Notes: generated by a model from the letters alone, not told the origin. A DNA stretch of 53,573 nucleotides from Gemmatimonadota bacterium (GCA_003222085.1 QHUK01000041.1:1-53573), one strand, 5' to 3'; counted from the stretch's first letter, positions 1 to 8,664 are shown. Made by a program: numbers and translations.

Positions 1-158
1 CGCCCGGCGCGGCCGCTAGGACCTTGCAAGGGCTGATGTTGTGAGGGTTGTCACAGAAGTGCAACAGGTGGAGAGCAGACTTCCCGCATATCCGGTTGAC
101 CTCCTCCGCGCTCCTCATTCAAGCGCTATCTTAGACCGGCCACCGGGGAGCGCGGACC

Positions 159-1391
159 ATGACGGACCCAGCCTCACAGCACGCCAGCCTGCCGCACGCC
201 GTCTTCCTGCAGCGCATGGCGGATGGGTCCGGCCAGGCCGCCTTCATCGTCCTCCGCCTGGTGGACCTGCTCGGCCCCGAGCACGCCACCCTGCATCCGG
301 ACGCTTTCCACTATCAGTACGTCGCCACCGCACGCTGCTGCCGCGAGCTCCCGCCCGGCGCGACCGAGACGAGCCACCTGCTGGGCCTGGTGCGCAGCAC
401 GGCGGACGCCTTCCGGCAGCAGAGCACCGGGCTGGTGCTCCCTGCCCTGTTCGCGTATGCCCATTACCTCGAGGACGAGATGCGGCTCGAGGAGGCGCTC
501 GACGTGCTCGATACGCTGCTCCAGGTGGGCGGCGCGAAGCTCGCGCCGGCGGACGCCGTCGGGGCGCGGCTGCGCCGCGCGCGGGTGTGTCGCAAGCTCA
601 ACGCGTTCGACGCGGCCGAGCGGGCCTATACAGAGGGCGGCGAGATGGCGGCGGCGATCGGGGACAGGCACTCCGAGCTGCTGAGCCGGATCGGACGGGC
701 CCTGGCGGTTATGGGCCGCGGAAACCTGGCTTCGGCTGAGCACGAGCTTCGGGACACGCTCGTGAGCGCTGAAGCATACGCAGATCGCGAAGCGCAGGCG
801 CGAACGCATCACGAGATAGCCGTGCTCCTGAGCACGCGAGGACAGCCCGCCGAGGGGATCCCTCACGTGTGGAGGGCATTCGAACTGTACGATGACGAGA
901 GTGCGCGCCTGCGCGCGCTCAACGACCTCGGGATCATGCTGCTAGTTCTCGGCGATGCCAACGGCGCCGAGCACGCGTTGACGCAGGTCGTTCGCAGAGG
1001 AGCGACGGCACAAGTCGTCGACAGCGCGAAGATCGAGTTGATGAACTGCGCCTCCTTCCGTCGCGATCGAGTGGGTTTCGAGCGGTGGCGGGAACAATGC
1101 GAAGCGCGACTCAACCAAATGCCACCTAGCGTGCTTGCAGATTTCCATTTGAAGCTTGGGATTGGCCACGCCAGGTTCGGACATTTTGATCGTGCCGAAC
1201 GCGTGCTGCGGACGGCCCTGAAGATTGCGGGGGACGCCTCCTTGCACGAGTTCGAGTTTCGTATCGAGCGAATCAAGAGTGGTCTAAACGAGTGCGAACG
1301 ATCCTGGGCGCCGTATTCCGAGCTGGAGCCCCCTCTTGGGAACGAAGCGATCCGGGAGGTGTCGGCTTCTCTAGCTCGACTGCCGACGTGA
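159..1391 (+). CDS. Tetratricopeptide-repeat (TPR) protein
   Basis: 410 residues, no signal peptide and no membrane segment, so probably cytoplasmic. From about residue 90 to the end it is a run of helix pairs with the A/L/Y/G spacing of TPR units, about six of them, for example a repeat around EEALDVLDTLL, one around FDAAERAYTEG and one near the end around FDRAERVLRTALKI. TPR solenoids bind peptides or proteins. No helix-turn-helix or enzymatic domain is visible. The ATG start follows a GGGGAG purine run about 8 nt upstream. The gene converges on a 42-residue exported peptide gene (stop codons 31 nt apart), and two regulators follow. TPR proteins paired with exported peptides occur in RRNPP-type peptide signalling, but this protein lacks the N-terminal HTH of most such receptors, so its role is unknown. 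Confidence 0.8.
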   Translation: MTDPASQHASLPHAVFLQRMADGSGQAAFIVLRLVDLLGPEHATLHPDAFHYQYVATARCCRELPPGATETSHLLGLVRSTADAFRQQSTGLVLPALFAYAHYLEDEMRLEEALDVLDTLLQVGGAKLAPADAVGARLRRARVCRKLNAFDAAERAYTEGGEMAAAIGDRHSELLSRIGRALAVMGRGNLASAEHELRDTLVSAEAYADREAQARTHHEIAVLLSTRGQPAEGIPHVWRAFELYDDESARLRALNDLGIMLLVLGDANGAEHALTQVVRRGATAQVVDSAKIELMNCASFRRDRVGFERWREQCEARLNQMPPSVLADFHLKLGIGHARFGHFDRAERVLRTALKIAGDASLHEFEFRIERIKSGLNECERSWAPYSELEPPLGNEAIREVSASLARLPT

Positions 1392-1422
1392 CTCCTCCCG
1401 GAATCGCTCCGTCAAATGGCGG

Positions 1423-1551
1423 TCAGTGGCACGTGTTGCTGCCGACGTAGTCACAGCCGTGCGACGGCCCGGTGGCATCGGCACAGGCTGACGCACCGAA
1501 AGCGAGCGACACGACGATCACAGCGAGCAGGATGCGAATCGAGCGCGACAT
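1423..1551 (-). CDS. Small exported Cys-containing peptide (42 aa)
   Basis: A short reading frame with good gene features: GGAGGA a few bases before the ATG, a basic start (MSRSIR), a hydrophobic core (ILLAVIVVSLAFG), then ASAC followed by a polar tail ending SNTCH. The tail holds three cysteines including the one at the processing site. ASA is a good signal peptidase I site; ASAC could also be a degenerate lipobox. The mature part would be about 20 residues. It is convergent with the TPR gene and divergent from the AraC-type regulator. I do not recognise the family. Signal peptide, toxin-like peptide or tiny lipoprotein are all possible. The reading frame and ribosome site are seen directly; export is inferred from composition. 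Confidence 0.65.
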   Translation of the reverse strand: MSRSIRILLAVIVVSLAFGASACADATGPSHGCDYVGSNTCH

Positions 1552-1582
1552 AAATCCTCCACGATGTTTTGGAGTGAGAGTG

Positions 1583-1599
1583 GGCGCTGCTGCAGCGCC
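1583..1599. promoter_or_regulatory. Perfect hairpin between divergent genes
   Basis: GGCGCTG, a 3-nt CTG loop, then CAGCGCC: a perfect 7-bp stem in the 120-bp gap between the small peptide gene (minus) and the AraC-type regulator (plus). It sits about 32 bp upstream of the peptide start, so it could be an operator or a leader structure. There is no T-run to suggest a terminator. Confidence 0.4.
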
Positions 1600-1635
1600 G
1601 ACAAAGTCGCGCCTTGTAACGGGGGTCGTTAGGGC

Positions 1636-1670
1636 GTTTTCGCGACATTGGGGGGTGTTTTTGCGACACT
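1636..1670 (+). promoter_or_regulatory. Direct repeat abutting the AraC-type regulator start
   Basis: Two 14-nt units, GTTTTCGCGACATT and GTTTTTGCGACACT, start 21 bp apart, about two helical turns, and the second ends one base before the ATG at 1672. In-phase direct repeats are the usual site form for AraC-family proteins, so autoregulation is a reasonable inference. No Shine-Dalgarno is visible here. Confidence 0.45.
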
Positions 1671-1671
1671 T

Positions 1672-2466
1672 ATGCTCGTTTTAGCCGCCGTCCCCACCAT
1701 CCAGTTTCATAAGCTGCGCCGGGCCGCCGCCCCGCGGTTCCCCGTCGTTCACGCCCGCTCCTGGGATGACGCCCTGGCGACAATCCGCGCCCGCCCGGTC
1801 GAGCTGGCCGCCGTCGACCCGCAGCTCGAAGGCGGCCCCAGGCCGCACGAGATCGAGCGCTTACGGCTGCTGTTCCCGTCCCTGCCCTTGATCCTCTACA
1901 CGGCCCTCTCTCCCGCCACCGCGGCGGTCCTCCTCGCCCTCGGCCACTCGGGGATCAACGCCGTCGTGTTCACCCGGCTCGACGACCACCCCGCGCGGCT
2001 GCGCGAAGTCCTGGCGCACGAAGAGGCGCGCTCCGCCTCGCGCCAGCTCCTCGATCAGCTGACCGCGGTGCTGGCGCCGCTGCCGACCGAGCTGCGCTGG
2101 GTTGTGGAAGAAGTGCTGAGCGCCCCCGCCGAGCTGCAGACCGTGCAGCAGGTGGCGGCGCGCGCCCGTGTGGACCGCCGTACCTTCGAGCGCTGGTTCG
2201 CACGCCTCGGCCTGCCCTCCCCGCGCCATTTCCTCGCGGCGGCGCGCGTGCTCTACGCCCACCGGCTGCTGCAGGACCCGGGCTTCACGATCGAAGACGT
2301 CGCCCAGCGCCTCGGCTACGCCCAAACCAAGACGCTGCAGCTCCACGCCCGCGCCTATCTCGGCCTCACCGCCGGCGAGATGCGGCTCACGCTCGAGCCC
2401 CGCCAGGCGCTCGAGCGCATCGCCCAGGGCTTCGCTCCGCTGCGCCAGACGCAGGCTTCGGCATGA
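1672..2466 (+). CDS. AraC-family regulator with receiver-like N-terminus
   Basis: 264 residues. The C-terminal part (about 158-236) holds two helix-turn-helix units of the AraC/XylS type; the second reads TIEDVAQRLGYAQTKTLQ, close to the family pattern. The first 115 residues have the alternating strand/helix layout of a response-regulator receiver, with an Asp near position 49 but without the usual acidic pair and Lys. It may be a pseudo-receiver or another sensor fold. I chose the ATG at 1672; an in-frame TTG at 1648 would add eight residues but falls inside the direct repeat. The stop overlaps the next gene's ATG (ATGA), so it is translationally coupled to the response regulator. The regulated genes are not shown by the sequence; the peptide gene is the nearest divergent target. 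Confidence 0.8.
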   Translation: MLVLAAVPTIQFHKLRRAAAPRFPVVHARSWDDALATIRARPVELAAVDPQLEGGPRPHEIERLRLLFPSLPLILYTALSPATAAVLLALGHSGINAVVFTRLDDHPARLREVLAHEEARSASRQLLDQLTAVLAPLPTELRWVVEEVLSAPAELQTVQQVAARARVDRRTFERWFARLGLPSPRHFLAAARVLYAHRLLQDPGFTIEDVAQRLGYAQTKTLQLHARAYLGLTAGEMRLTLEPRQALERIAQGFAPLRQTQASA

Positions 2467-2906
2467 CGACCGGCGCACCGCATCCACCTTCACCTCCTTC
2501 ACCTCCTCCGCGGCCCTCCACGATCCTCGTCGTGGAGGACGACGCGGCGTTGCGGCGCGTGCTGGAGCGCGTGCTCGCCCGCCAGGGCTACCGCGTGCTC
2601 GCCGCCGCCTCGGCCGAGACGGCGTACGAGCTGCTCGCATCCGAGCCCGCCGATGCCGTGCTGCTCGACGTCCAGCTCCCCACCATGTCGGGGCTGGCGC
2701 TCTACCTCGCCCTGATTCACCGCCACCCGAACCTCGCCGGACGCATCGCCATCATGAGCGGCGACGCCGAGGCGGACCACGTGCGCACCTGGCTCCAGCA
2801 CAATCCCTGTACCGTCCTCAAGAAGCCGTTCGACCTGCGCGAGATCGTGGAATGGGCGCATGAACTGCTGGATGCATCGGATCGACAGACTGAGAACGGC
2901 GCCTGA
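2463..2906 (+). CDS. CheY-like single-domain response regulator
   Basis: 147 residues: a proline-rich N-terminal tail of about 19 residues, then one complete receiver domain. The acidic cluster is E25-D26-D27, the phospho-acceptor is D69 in AVLLDVQLPTMSG, S99 stands in the Thr/Ser switch position and K121 precedes the conserved Pro (LKKPF). There is no output domain, so it probably acts by protein contact or as a phosphate relay. It overlaps the upstream regulator by 4 nt. No kinase is next to it; the nearest histidine kinase in the window starts at 10167. Confidence 0.9.
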   Translation: MTTGAPHPPSPPSPPPRPSTILVVEDDAALRRVLERVLARQGYRVLAAASAETAYELLASEPADAVLLDVQLPTMSGLALYLALIHRHPNLAGRIAIMSGDAEADHVRTWLQHNPCTVLKKPFDLREIVEWAHELLDASDRQTENGA

Positions 2907-2937
2907 CGTCGAACCTCCGTGACTCCGCTCACCCGTC

Positions 2938-2953
2938 TGTCGCCGGCGCGACA
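2938..2953. promoter_or_regulatory. Palindromic operator candidate
   Basis: TGTCGC, a 4-bp spacer, then GCGACA: a perfect 6-bp dyad 13 bp before the ATG at 2967. The half-site GCGACA is also the core of the direct repeats before the AraC-type regulator (1636-1670). This makes it a candidate site for that regulator or for another dimeric repressor. Confidence 0.4.
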
Positions 2954-2966
2954 CTAGACTGCTACA

Positions 2967-3860
2967 ATGCCTCCGACCCATCCCCACCCGCCTCAGCTGC
3001 TCGTCGCAAGCCACAACCACGGCGCCGGGCTTGAGCTGCTAGAGCTCGCCGAACGTCGCGGCTTCACGATCCGCCGCGCCCAGTCCGCCGCCCAGGCGCT
3101 CGAGCAGGCGCACGCCGCGCCGCCCGACCTGGTGGTGCTCGACGAGTCACTCACCGACCTGGATGCGCTCGCCACCACCCGCGCGCTGCGCGACGACCCG
3201 CACGTAGGCCCCGGCACGCCGCTGCTGCTCATCTCCGCGCAGCGACCGTCGTCGCCCCAGCACCACGCCGCGCTGCGCGCCGGCGTGTGGGAATTCCTGC
3301 GCCATCCCTTCCACGTCGAAGAGATCGGCGCCAAGCTCGACAGCTATGTGCGGCTGAAGCTCGACAGCGACCGCGCGCGCCGCGACACGAGCGTCGCCGA
3401 CGCGACCGGCTTCTATACCGTGCGGGGGCTCGCATTGCGGGCCCAGGAGCTCACGCTGCAGGCGTTCCATCACGCCGAGCCGCTCGCGTGCGTCGCCCTC
3501 GCGCCGGTCGCGGCCGACGGGCAGAACGCCGGCGCGGTGGACTTGCTCGCCGACGTGCTGCGCGCCACCGGCCGCCGCTCCGACGCCATCGGGCGGGTGG
3601 GCCCGGGCGAGTTCGCGGTGATCGCGCCCGGCACCGACCGCACGGGCGCGGTGCTCCTCGCCGAGCGCGTGGCGCGCGGGGTCACGGCGGCGGGCGGAGG
3701 CGGCGGCACGCCGGTGCCGGGTCTGCGGGCCGGTTACGACGCGGTGGGCAACGCCCGCTATACGCCGATCGAGCCGAAAAATCTGCTGGCGCGCGCCACC
3801 ACCGCGCTCCGCACCGCCAAGGGCCAGGGGGGGCCGGGCTGGATTCAGGGGTTCACATAG
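2967..3860 (+). CDS. Receiver-like domain plus degenerate GGDEF protein
   Basis: 297 residues. Residues 10-125 form a receiver-like domain that keeps the phospho-acceptor position (D59, LVVLDES) but lacks the acidic pair (ASHNH at that place) and has His instead of the conserved Lys (LRHPF). Residues 145-295 match a GGDEF domain in layout (ATGFYTVRGL for the usual DxLTGLxNRRGF), but the signature is GPGEF (212-216), so the metal-binding acid is missing and diguanylate cyclase activity is unlikely. A paralog with GPREF lies at 7608-8516. A likely role is GTP or c-di-GMP sensing or scaffolding. The last codons and the stop lie inside an inverted repeat (3840-3904), so the present C-terminus (GWIQGFT) may have been set by repeat insertion. 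Confidence 0.8.
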   Translation: MPPTHPHPPQLLVASHNHGAGLELLELAERRGFTIRRAQSAAQALEQAHAAPPDLVVLDESLTDLDALATTRALRDDPHVGPGTPLLLISAQRPSSPQHHAALRAGVWEFLRHPFHVEEIGAKLDSYVRLKLDSDRARRDTSVADATGFYTVRGLALRAQELTLQAFHHAEPLACVALAPVAADGQNAGAVDLLADVLRATGRRSDAIGRVGPGEFAVIAPGTDRTGAVLLAERVARGVTAAGGGGGTPVPGLRAGYDAVGNARYTPIEPKNLLARATTALRTAKGQGGPGWIQGFT

Positions 3861-3904
3861 ATCCTTCGCGTCGCGCGCGTGCCGCGCGCTCGCTCAGGAT
3901 GACA
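3840..3904 (+). repeat. Outer inverted repeat, left copy (REP-like)
   Basis: 65 nt matching the reverse complement of 5092-5157 except for one 1-nt indel. It begins inside the last codons of the degenerate GGDEF gene. The unit contains its own hairpin: ATCCT at one end pairs with AGGAT at the other, and the core GCGCGCG-TGC-CGCGCGC is a perfect stem. Confidence 0.9.
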
Positions 3905-3962
3905 AGCCGCGGGGCGCCTTGATAAAAAAGAGAAGGTCGTGGTTTCTCTTTTCCCTTTCGCG

Positions 3963-4046
3963 GAGCGAGCGCGCCTGTCATCCTGAGCGCCGAAGGCGCG
4001 AAGGATCCGCTTCTGGGCGCCGAAGGCGCGGAGGATCCGCTTCTTA
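3963..4046 (+). repeat. Inner inverted repeat, left copy, with tandem partial unit
   Basis: 3963-4014 (52 nt) matches the reverse complement of 4974-5025 with a single mismatch. Its core (3980-4006) is a palindrome: ATCCT-GA-GCGCC, loop GAA, GGCGC-GA-AGGAT, where the opposed GA pairs could form tandem G-A mismatches. A second partial copy of the unit follows in tandem (about 4016-4046). It lies 30 bp before the phosphoesterase start. Confidence 0.9.
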
Positions 4047-4076
4047 GCGCCGATTCCTCCCTTTAGCTTTCCCCCG

Positions 4077-4922
4077 ATGCCGATTTCCCTCTCCCGTCGC
4101 CAGTTCCTCGTCGGAACCGCCGGCGCCGTCGCCGCTGCCGCGCTGGGCGACGGCTTCCTCATCGAGCCCACCGCCATCGAAGTCACGCGGCACGACGTGG
4201 TCGTTCCGGGCCTCCCGCACGAGCTCGAAGGCTTCCGCATCGCCTGTATCACCGACGTCCATCTGCACAAGGGGATCCACCACCCCGCCCGCGCGACGCT
4301 CGAGCTGCTCGGGCGCGAGCGACCGCACCTCGTGGCCCTGATCGGCGACATCTGCAACCACTTCGACGACCTGGAGCACCTGACCGCGTTCGCGCGCGCC
4401 GCGCGCGGCAGCGTGGCGACCGTCGCCACGCTCGGCAACTGGGAGCACGACGCGGGGATCCACCGGGCGACCGGCGAGCGCGCCTACGGTGCCGCAGGCG
4501 TGGAGCTGCTGTACAACTCAACGACGCAGGTGCGGGTGGGTGGCACAGCGCTGACGGTGGTGGGGATCGACGATCCGGTGCTGGGGCATCCCGACGTCGC
4601 CGCGGCGGTGCGCGGGCTCGACGGCGGCGATCCCACGGTGTGGGTGCTGCACGCCCCGGCGTACGTGGATCGCATCTCGGTCGGGAGCGTGCCACGCCCA
4701 GCCGCGATCATCTCGGGCCACACCCACGGCGGCCAGGTGCGGCTGCCCTTTTACGCGCCCTACACGCCCTACGGCAGCGGCCGGTTCGTCGCCGGGTGGT
4801 ACCGCGACACCCTGGCGCCGCTCTACGTGTCGCGCGGCATCGGCACGGTGTCCCTCCCGGTGCGGCTGTTCTGCCCGCCGGAGCTCGCCGTTTTCACGCT
4901 GCGCAGAAGCGGTGAGCGGTAA
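4077..4922 (+). CDS. Tat-exported calcineurin-like metallophosphoesterase
   Basis: 281 residues. The N-terminus has a twin-arginine motif (SRRQFL, residues 6-11) and an Ala-rich hydrophobic stretch, so it is likely folded before export. Catalytic motifs follow the YaeI/YkuE/LpxG-type family: D60-x-H62 (CITDVHLHKG), G90-D91, G120-N121, H192, and GHTHGGQ (214-220). The usual GNH[DE] is GNWE here (W122), so the His that acts as general acid in many relatives is replaced by Trp; other motifs are intact. Relatives cleave phosphodiester or pyrophosphate bonds, in some cases on lipid A precursors or undecaprenyl-PP-sugars. The gene stands alone, framed on both sides by inverted repeats. No clear ribosome site precedes the ATG. 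Confidence 0.88.
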   Translation: MPISLSRRQFLVGTAGAVAAAALGDGFLIEPTAIEVTRHDVVVPGLPHELEGFRIACITDVHLHKGIHHPARATLELLGRERPHLVALIGDICNHFDDLEHLTAFARAARGSVATVATLGNWEHDAGIHRATGERAYGAAGVELLYNSTTQVRVGGTALTVVGIDDPVLGHPDVAAAVRGLDGGDPTVWVLHAPAYVDRISVGSVPRPAAIISGHTHGGQVRLPFYAPYTPYGSGRFVAGWYRDTLAPLYVSRGIGTVSLPVRLFCPPELAVFTLRRSGER

Positions 4923-4973
4923 GCGGGGAGCGGTGAGCCGTGTCTTCCGCTGGCTAGGAGGGTACCGCTCCCT

Positions 4974-5025
4974 AGAAGCGGATCCTTCGCGCCTTCGGCG
5001 CTCAGGATGACAGGCTCGCTCGCTC
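4974..5025 (-). repeat. Inner inverted repeat, right copy
   Basis: 52 nt, the reverse complement of 3963-4014 with one mismatch. Similarity continues outward as a looser purine-rich stretch (AAAGGGAAAGGGGAGAAA) that mirrors the pyrimidine-rich sequence left of the left copy. The core hairpin is at 4982-5008. It lies about 50 bp after the phosphoesterase stop. Confidence 0.9.
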
Positions 5026-5091
5026 TAGGAAAGGGAAAGGGGAGAAACCCGCTCTCCTCATTCTCCCTCTTCTACCGTAGCCGCCCGGTGC

Positions 5092-5157
5092 TGTCATCCT
5101 GAGCGGAGCGCGCGGCACGCGCGCGACGCGAAGGATCTATGTGAACCCCTGAATCCA
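5092..5157 (-). repeat. Outer inverted repeat, right copy
   Basis: 66 nt, the reverse complement of 3840-3904 with one extra base. It lies about 20 bp beyond the glmS stop codon on the minus strand, so its palindromic core could also serve as the glmS transcript end, though no T-run follows. Confidence 0.88.
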
Positions 5158-5178
5158 CCCCGCTCCCGGCTCCCTCTT

Positions 5179-7014
<1,836 letters not shown>

Positions 7015-7124
7015 CCTAGTGCCGTTCCAACGTCAAGGGAGTAAGAATGCACCAGGCCGCGAGTCGCAGCGTCGTACGCAAGCGCCTCACAGGACTCGGC
7101 GGAGATGGTTGGAACGGCACTAGG
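7015..7124 (-). promoter_or_regulatory. 17-bp perfect inverted repeat in the glmS leader
   Basis: Arms at 7015-7031 (CCTAGTGCCGTTCCAAC) and 7108-7124 are exact reverse complements, separated by 76 nt. The inner arm abuts the glmS ATG; the outer arm contains the stop codon of the zinc-ribbon gene. If glmS is read from upstream, the mRNA would form a 17-bp stem ending at the start codon. On the minus strand TTGACG lies across the spacer/arm boundary and could be a -35 element. I see no conserved core of the glmS ribozyme. The element could also be the ends of a very small mobile sequence. Confidence 0.6.
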
Positions 7125-7329
7125 TGCTGCCCGTGGGGTGATCTGACGGCTTGAGGATCGGGTCCGCCTGATCTGCGAGTCCGAAGCGGGCAAGCTGTGT
7201 GCTCTTCGCGAGCAGGCGCGGCGCCAACCCGACGGGCGGGAGCAGCGCGCCGCACTGGAGGCACAGCGCGCCTGCCGGGGCCGGGCGTTGCGCCGCCAGA
7301 ACCGGGGTCTCGCAGTGTGGACACAGCAT
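7120..7329 (-). CDS. Small zinc-ribbon protein
   Basis: 69 residues. Four cysteines form two knuckles: C3-x2-C6 (CPHC) and C23-x2-C26 (CLQC), the spacing of a zinc ribbon. The rest is a hydrophobic/Leu-rich stretch and a short polar tail. Such proteins bind zinc and act in protein or nucleic-acid contacts; function cannot be assigned. It lies directly upstream of glmS on the same strand, with its stop codon inside the inverted repeat before glmS, so the two may be co-transcribed. The ATG has no strong ribosome site. The paired knuckles make a chance frame unlikely. Confidence 0.65.
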   Translation of the reverse strand: MLCPHCETPVLAAQRPAPAGALCLQCGALLPPVGLAPRLLAKSTQLARFGLADQADPILKPSDHPTGST

Positions 7330-7607
7330 CGCTTCGAGCGGCGATACAAGTTCGGGGCCGCCGGTCCCCGCTTCGCCGGCGAGCCCCGGGACCCGGGGGC
7401 CGCGGCAGGTCAGCTACAGCTTGTGAGCATTCTCCCGCGACTTGGCGCCCGGTTGCGCCGGACGCGAGAAGAAGCCATTCTCGTCAAACGAGTTGCCGGG
7501 GGCCGCCCCGGCGCACGCCGTTTGCACGCGCCAACGACCAGCGAGCGCGCACTTTGCTCACTTTCGGCGGGAGCGACGCCGGTCATCCGTGCGGAAGGTT
7601 TCTTTTC
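7330..7607. other. Divergent intergenic region
   Basis: 278 bp between the zinc-ribbon gene (minus) and the second receiver/GGDEF-like gene (plus). It contains GC-rich hairpins, the clearest being CCCCGG-GAC-CCGGGG at 7384-7398, and a GGAAGG ribosome-site candidate before 7608. No convincing -10/-35 pair and no supported gene are seen. Plus-strand frames run through it, but they look like extensions of the downstream gene, not coding sequence. Confidence 0.5.
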
Positions 7608-8516
7608 ATGTCGAGCGCCCGAGTCGCGACCCGTCCCCCGCTGGTTCTGATCGCCGATTCGCACGAGTGGTTTTCCCGCGCCCTCGAGACGGTCCTCGTG
7701 CCGGGGGGCTACCGCGTCGTGAAGGCGTATACGGCGCGGGGCGCCCTCCAGCAGGTCGAGGCGAGCGAGCCCGACGCCGTCATCCTCACCGTCGACCTGC
7801 CGGGCGGCGAGGGCCTGAATCTGTGCCGGCTGCTGCGCGCCGATGCGCTGGTCCCCCCCAGCACCCCGATCATCCTCACCCAGCCGGCGCCCGCCACGCG
7901 ACGCCAGACGCTCGCCGCCCTCCGCGCCGGGGCGTGCGAGCTGTGGGGCCAGCAGCTCGATGCCGAAGAGCTGCTGCTGCGGCTGGCGGCCCAGCTCCGC
8001 GCCAAAGCTCACGCCGACCATGCCTGGGCCGAAGGTCTCGTCGACGCCGCGACCCAGTTGTACAACGCGCGCGGGCTCGCCCGCCGCGCACTGGAGCTGG
8101 GTGCCGAGGCCCGGCGCCGCGCCGCGCCGCTCGCCTGCGTGGCATTCGCCCTGGAAGAGGATGGCGGCCAGGCCGCGGAGCGCGTCACCCGGGTGCTGCG
8201 CGAGGCCGCCCGAACGTCGGACGCGGTGGGCAGGATCGGACCGCGGGAGTTCGCGGTGATCGCGCCCGGGACGGGCTCGGACGCGGCGCTCCGGCTGGCG
8301 GAGCGGTTGGCCGGCGCGCTCACCGGCCGGCCGCGGCGCGTCGCCGCGGTGCCCGCGGAGTTCCTGGCGGGCTACGACGCCGTTCCCGACGCCGCCGTGC
8401 CGAAATTCGATCCGGCGACGTTGCTGGCGCACGCCAGCGCCGCCCTTGCCGCGGCGGCGCACGATCCCGCGGGGGGACGGATCCGGAAATACGAAAACGG
8501 AGCCGGGCGCGCCTGA
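7608..8516 (+). CDS. Pseudo-receiver plus degenerate GGDEF protein
   Basis: 302 residues, a paralog of the protein at 2967-3860 with the same two-domain plan. The receiver-like part (11-130) has Thr (T61) at the place of the phospho-acceptor Asp and only one acid of the acidic pair, so it should not be phosphorylated. The GGDEF-like part keeps the fold signatures (LYNARGLARRALEL; GRIGPREFAVIAPGT) but reads GPREF at 211-215, losing the catalytic acid. I chose ATG 7608, preceded by GGAAGG about 10 nt upstream; the open frame extends further 5' without a convincing start. It lies upstream of the NtrC-type regulator and the kinase, suggesting a shared signalling pathway. Confidence 0.82.
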   Translation: MSSARVATRPPLVLIADSHEWFSRALETVLVPGGYRVVKAYTARGALQQVEASEPDAVILTVDLPGGEGLNLCRLLRADALVPPSTPIILTQPAPATRRQTLAALRAGACELWGQQLDAEELLLRLAAQLRAKAHADHAWAEGLVDAATQLYNARGLARRALELGAEARRRAAPLACVAFALEEDGGQAAERVTRVLREAARTSDAVGRIGPREFAVIAPGTGSDAALRLAERLAGALTGRPRRVAAVPAEFLAGYDAVPDAAVPKFDPATLLAHASAALAAAAHDPAGGRIRKYENGAGRA

Positions 8517-8556
8517 TCCTCCAACTGTAGCACCGCTGCAGCACTTTCCAGGGTCC

Positions 8557-8585
8557 TTGACAAACGTCTCTGAATGGCGTAAATC
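8557..8585 (+). promoter_or_regulatory. Sigma-70-type promoter before the NtrC-like gene
   Basis: TTGACA (8557-8562), a 17-bp spacer and TAAATC (8580-8585): a consensus -35 and a 4/6 -10. It is 80 bp upstream of the ATG at 8665. The same gap also holds TAGCAC-N5-CAGCA (8528-8543), a weak sigma-54-like sequence that would allow autoactivation; this second reading is much less certain. Confidence 0.5.
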
Positions 8586-8664
8586 CGGCCCAGTAAATGC
8601 AACAGTAGTGCCACACCTTTGACGTCGAAGAGCGAGTGATGCGCCTGCGACACACCCTGACCGG

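Noticed and set aside
96..132. TTGACC and TATCTT as a promoter before the TPR gene
   Set aside because: The spacer would be 25 bp, too long for a sigma-70 promoter.
1426..1439. TGGCACGTGTTGCT resembling a sigma-54 promoter
   Set aside because: GG and GC are 8 bp apart instead of 10, and the sequence lies at the end of the small peptide gene.
7015..7124. glmS ribozyme
   Set aside because: The element is a simple long inverted repeat without a recognisable ribozyme core.
7197..7607. 5' extension of the receiver/GGDEF-like gene upstream of 7608
   Set aside because: The extension is low-complexity Arg/Pro/Ala sequence, overlaps the zinc-ribbon gene on the other strand, and the receiver domain begins right after 7608 with a ribosome site.
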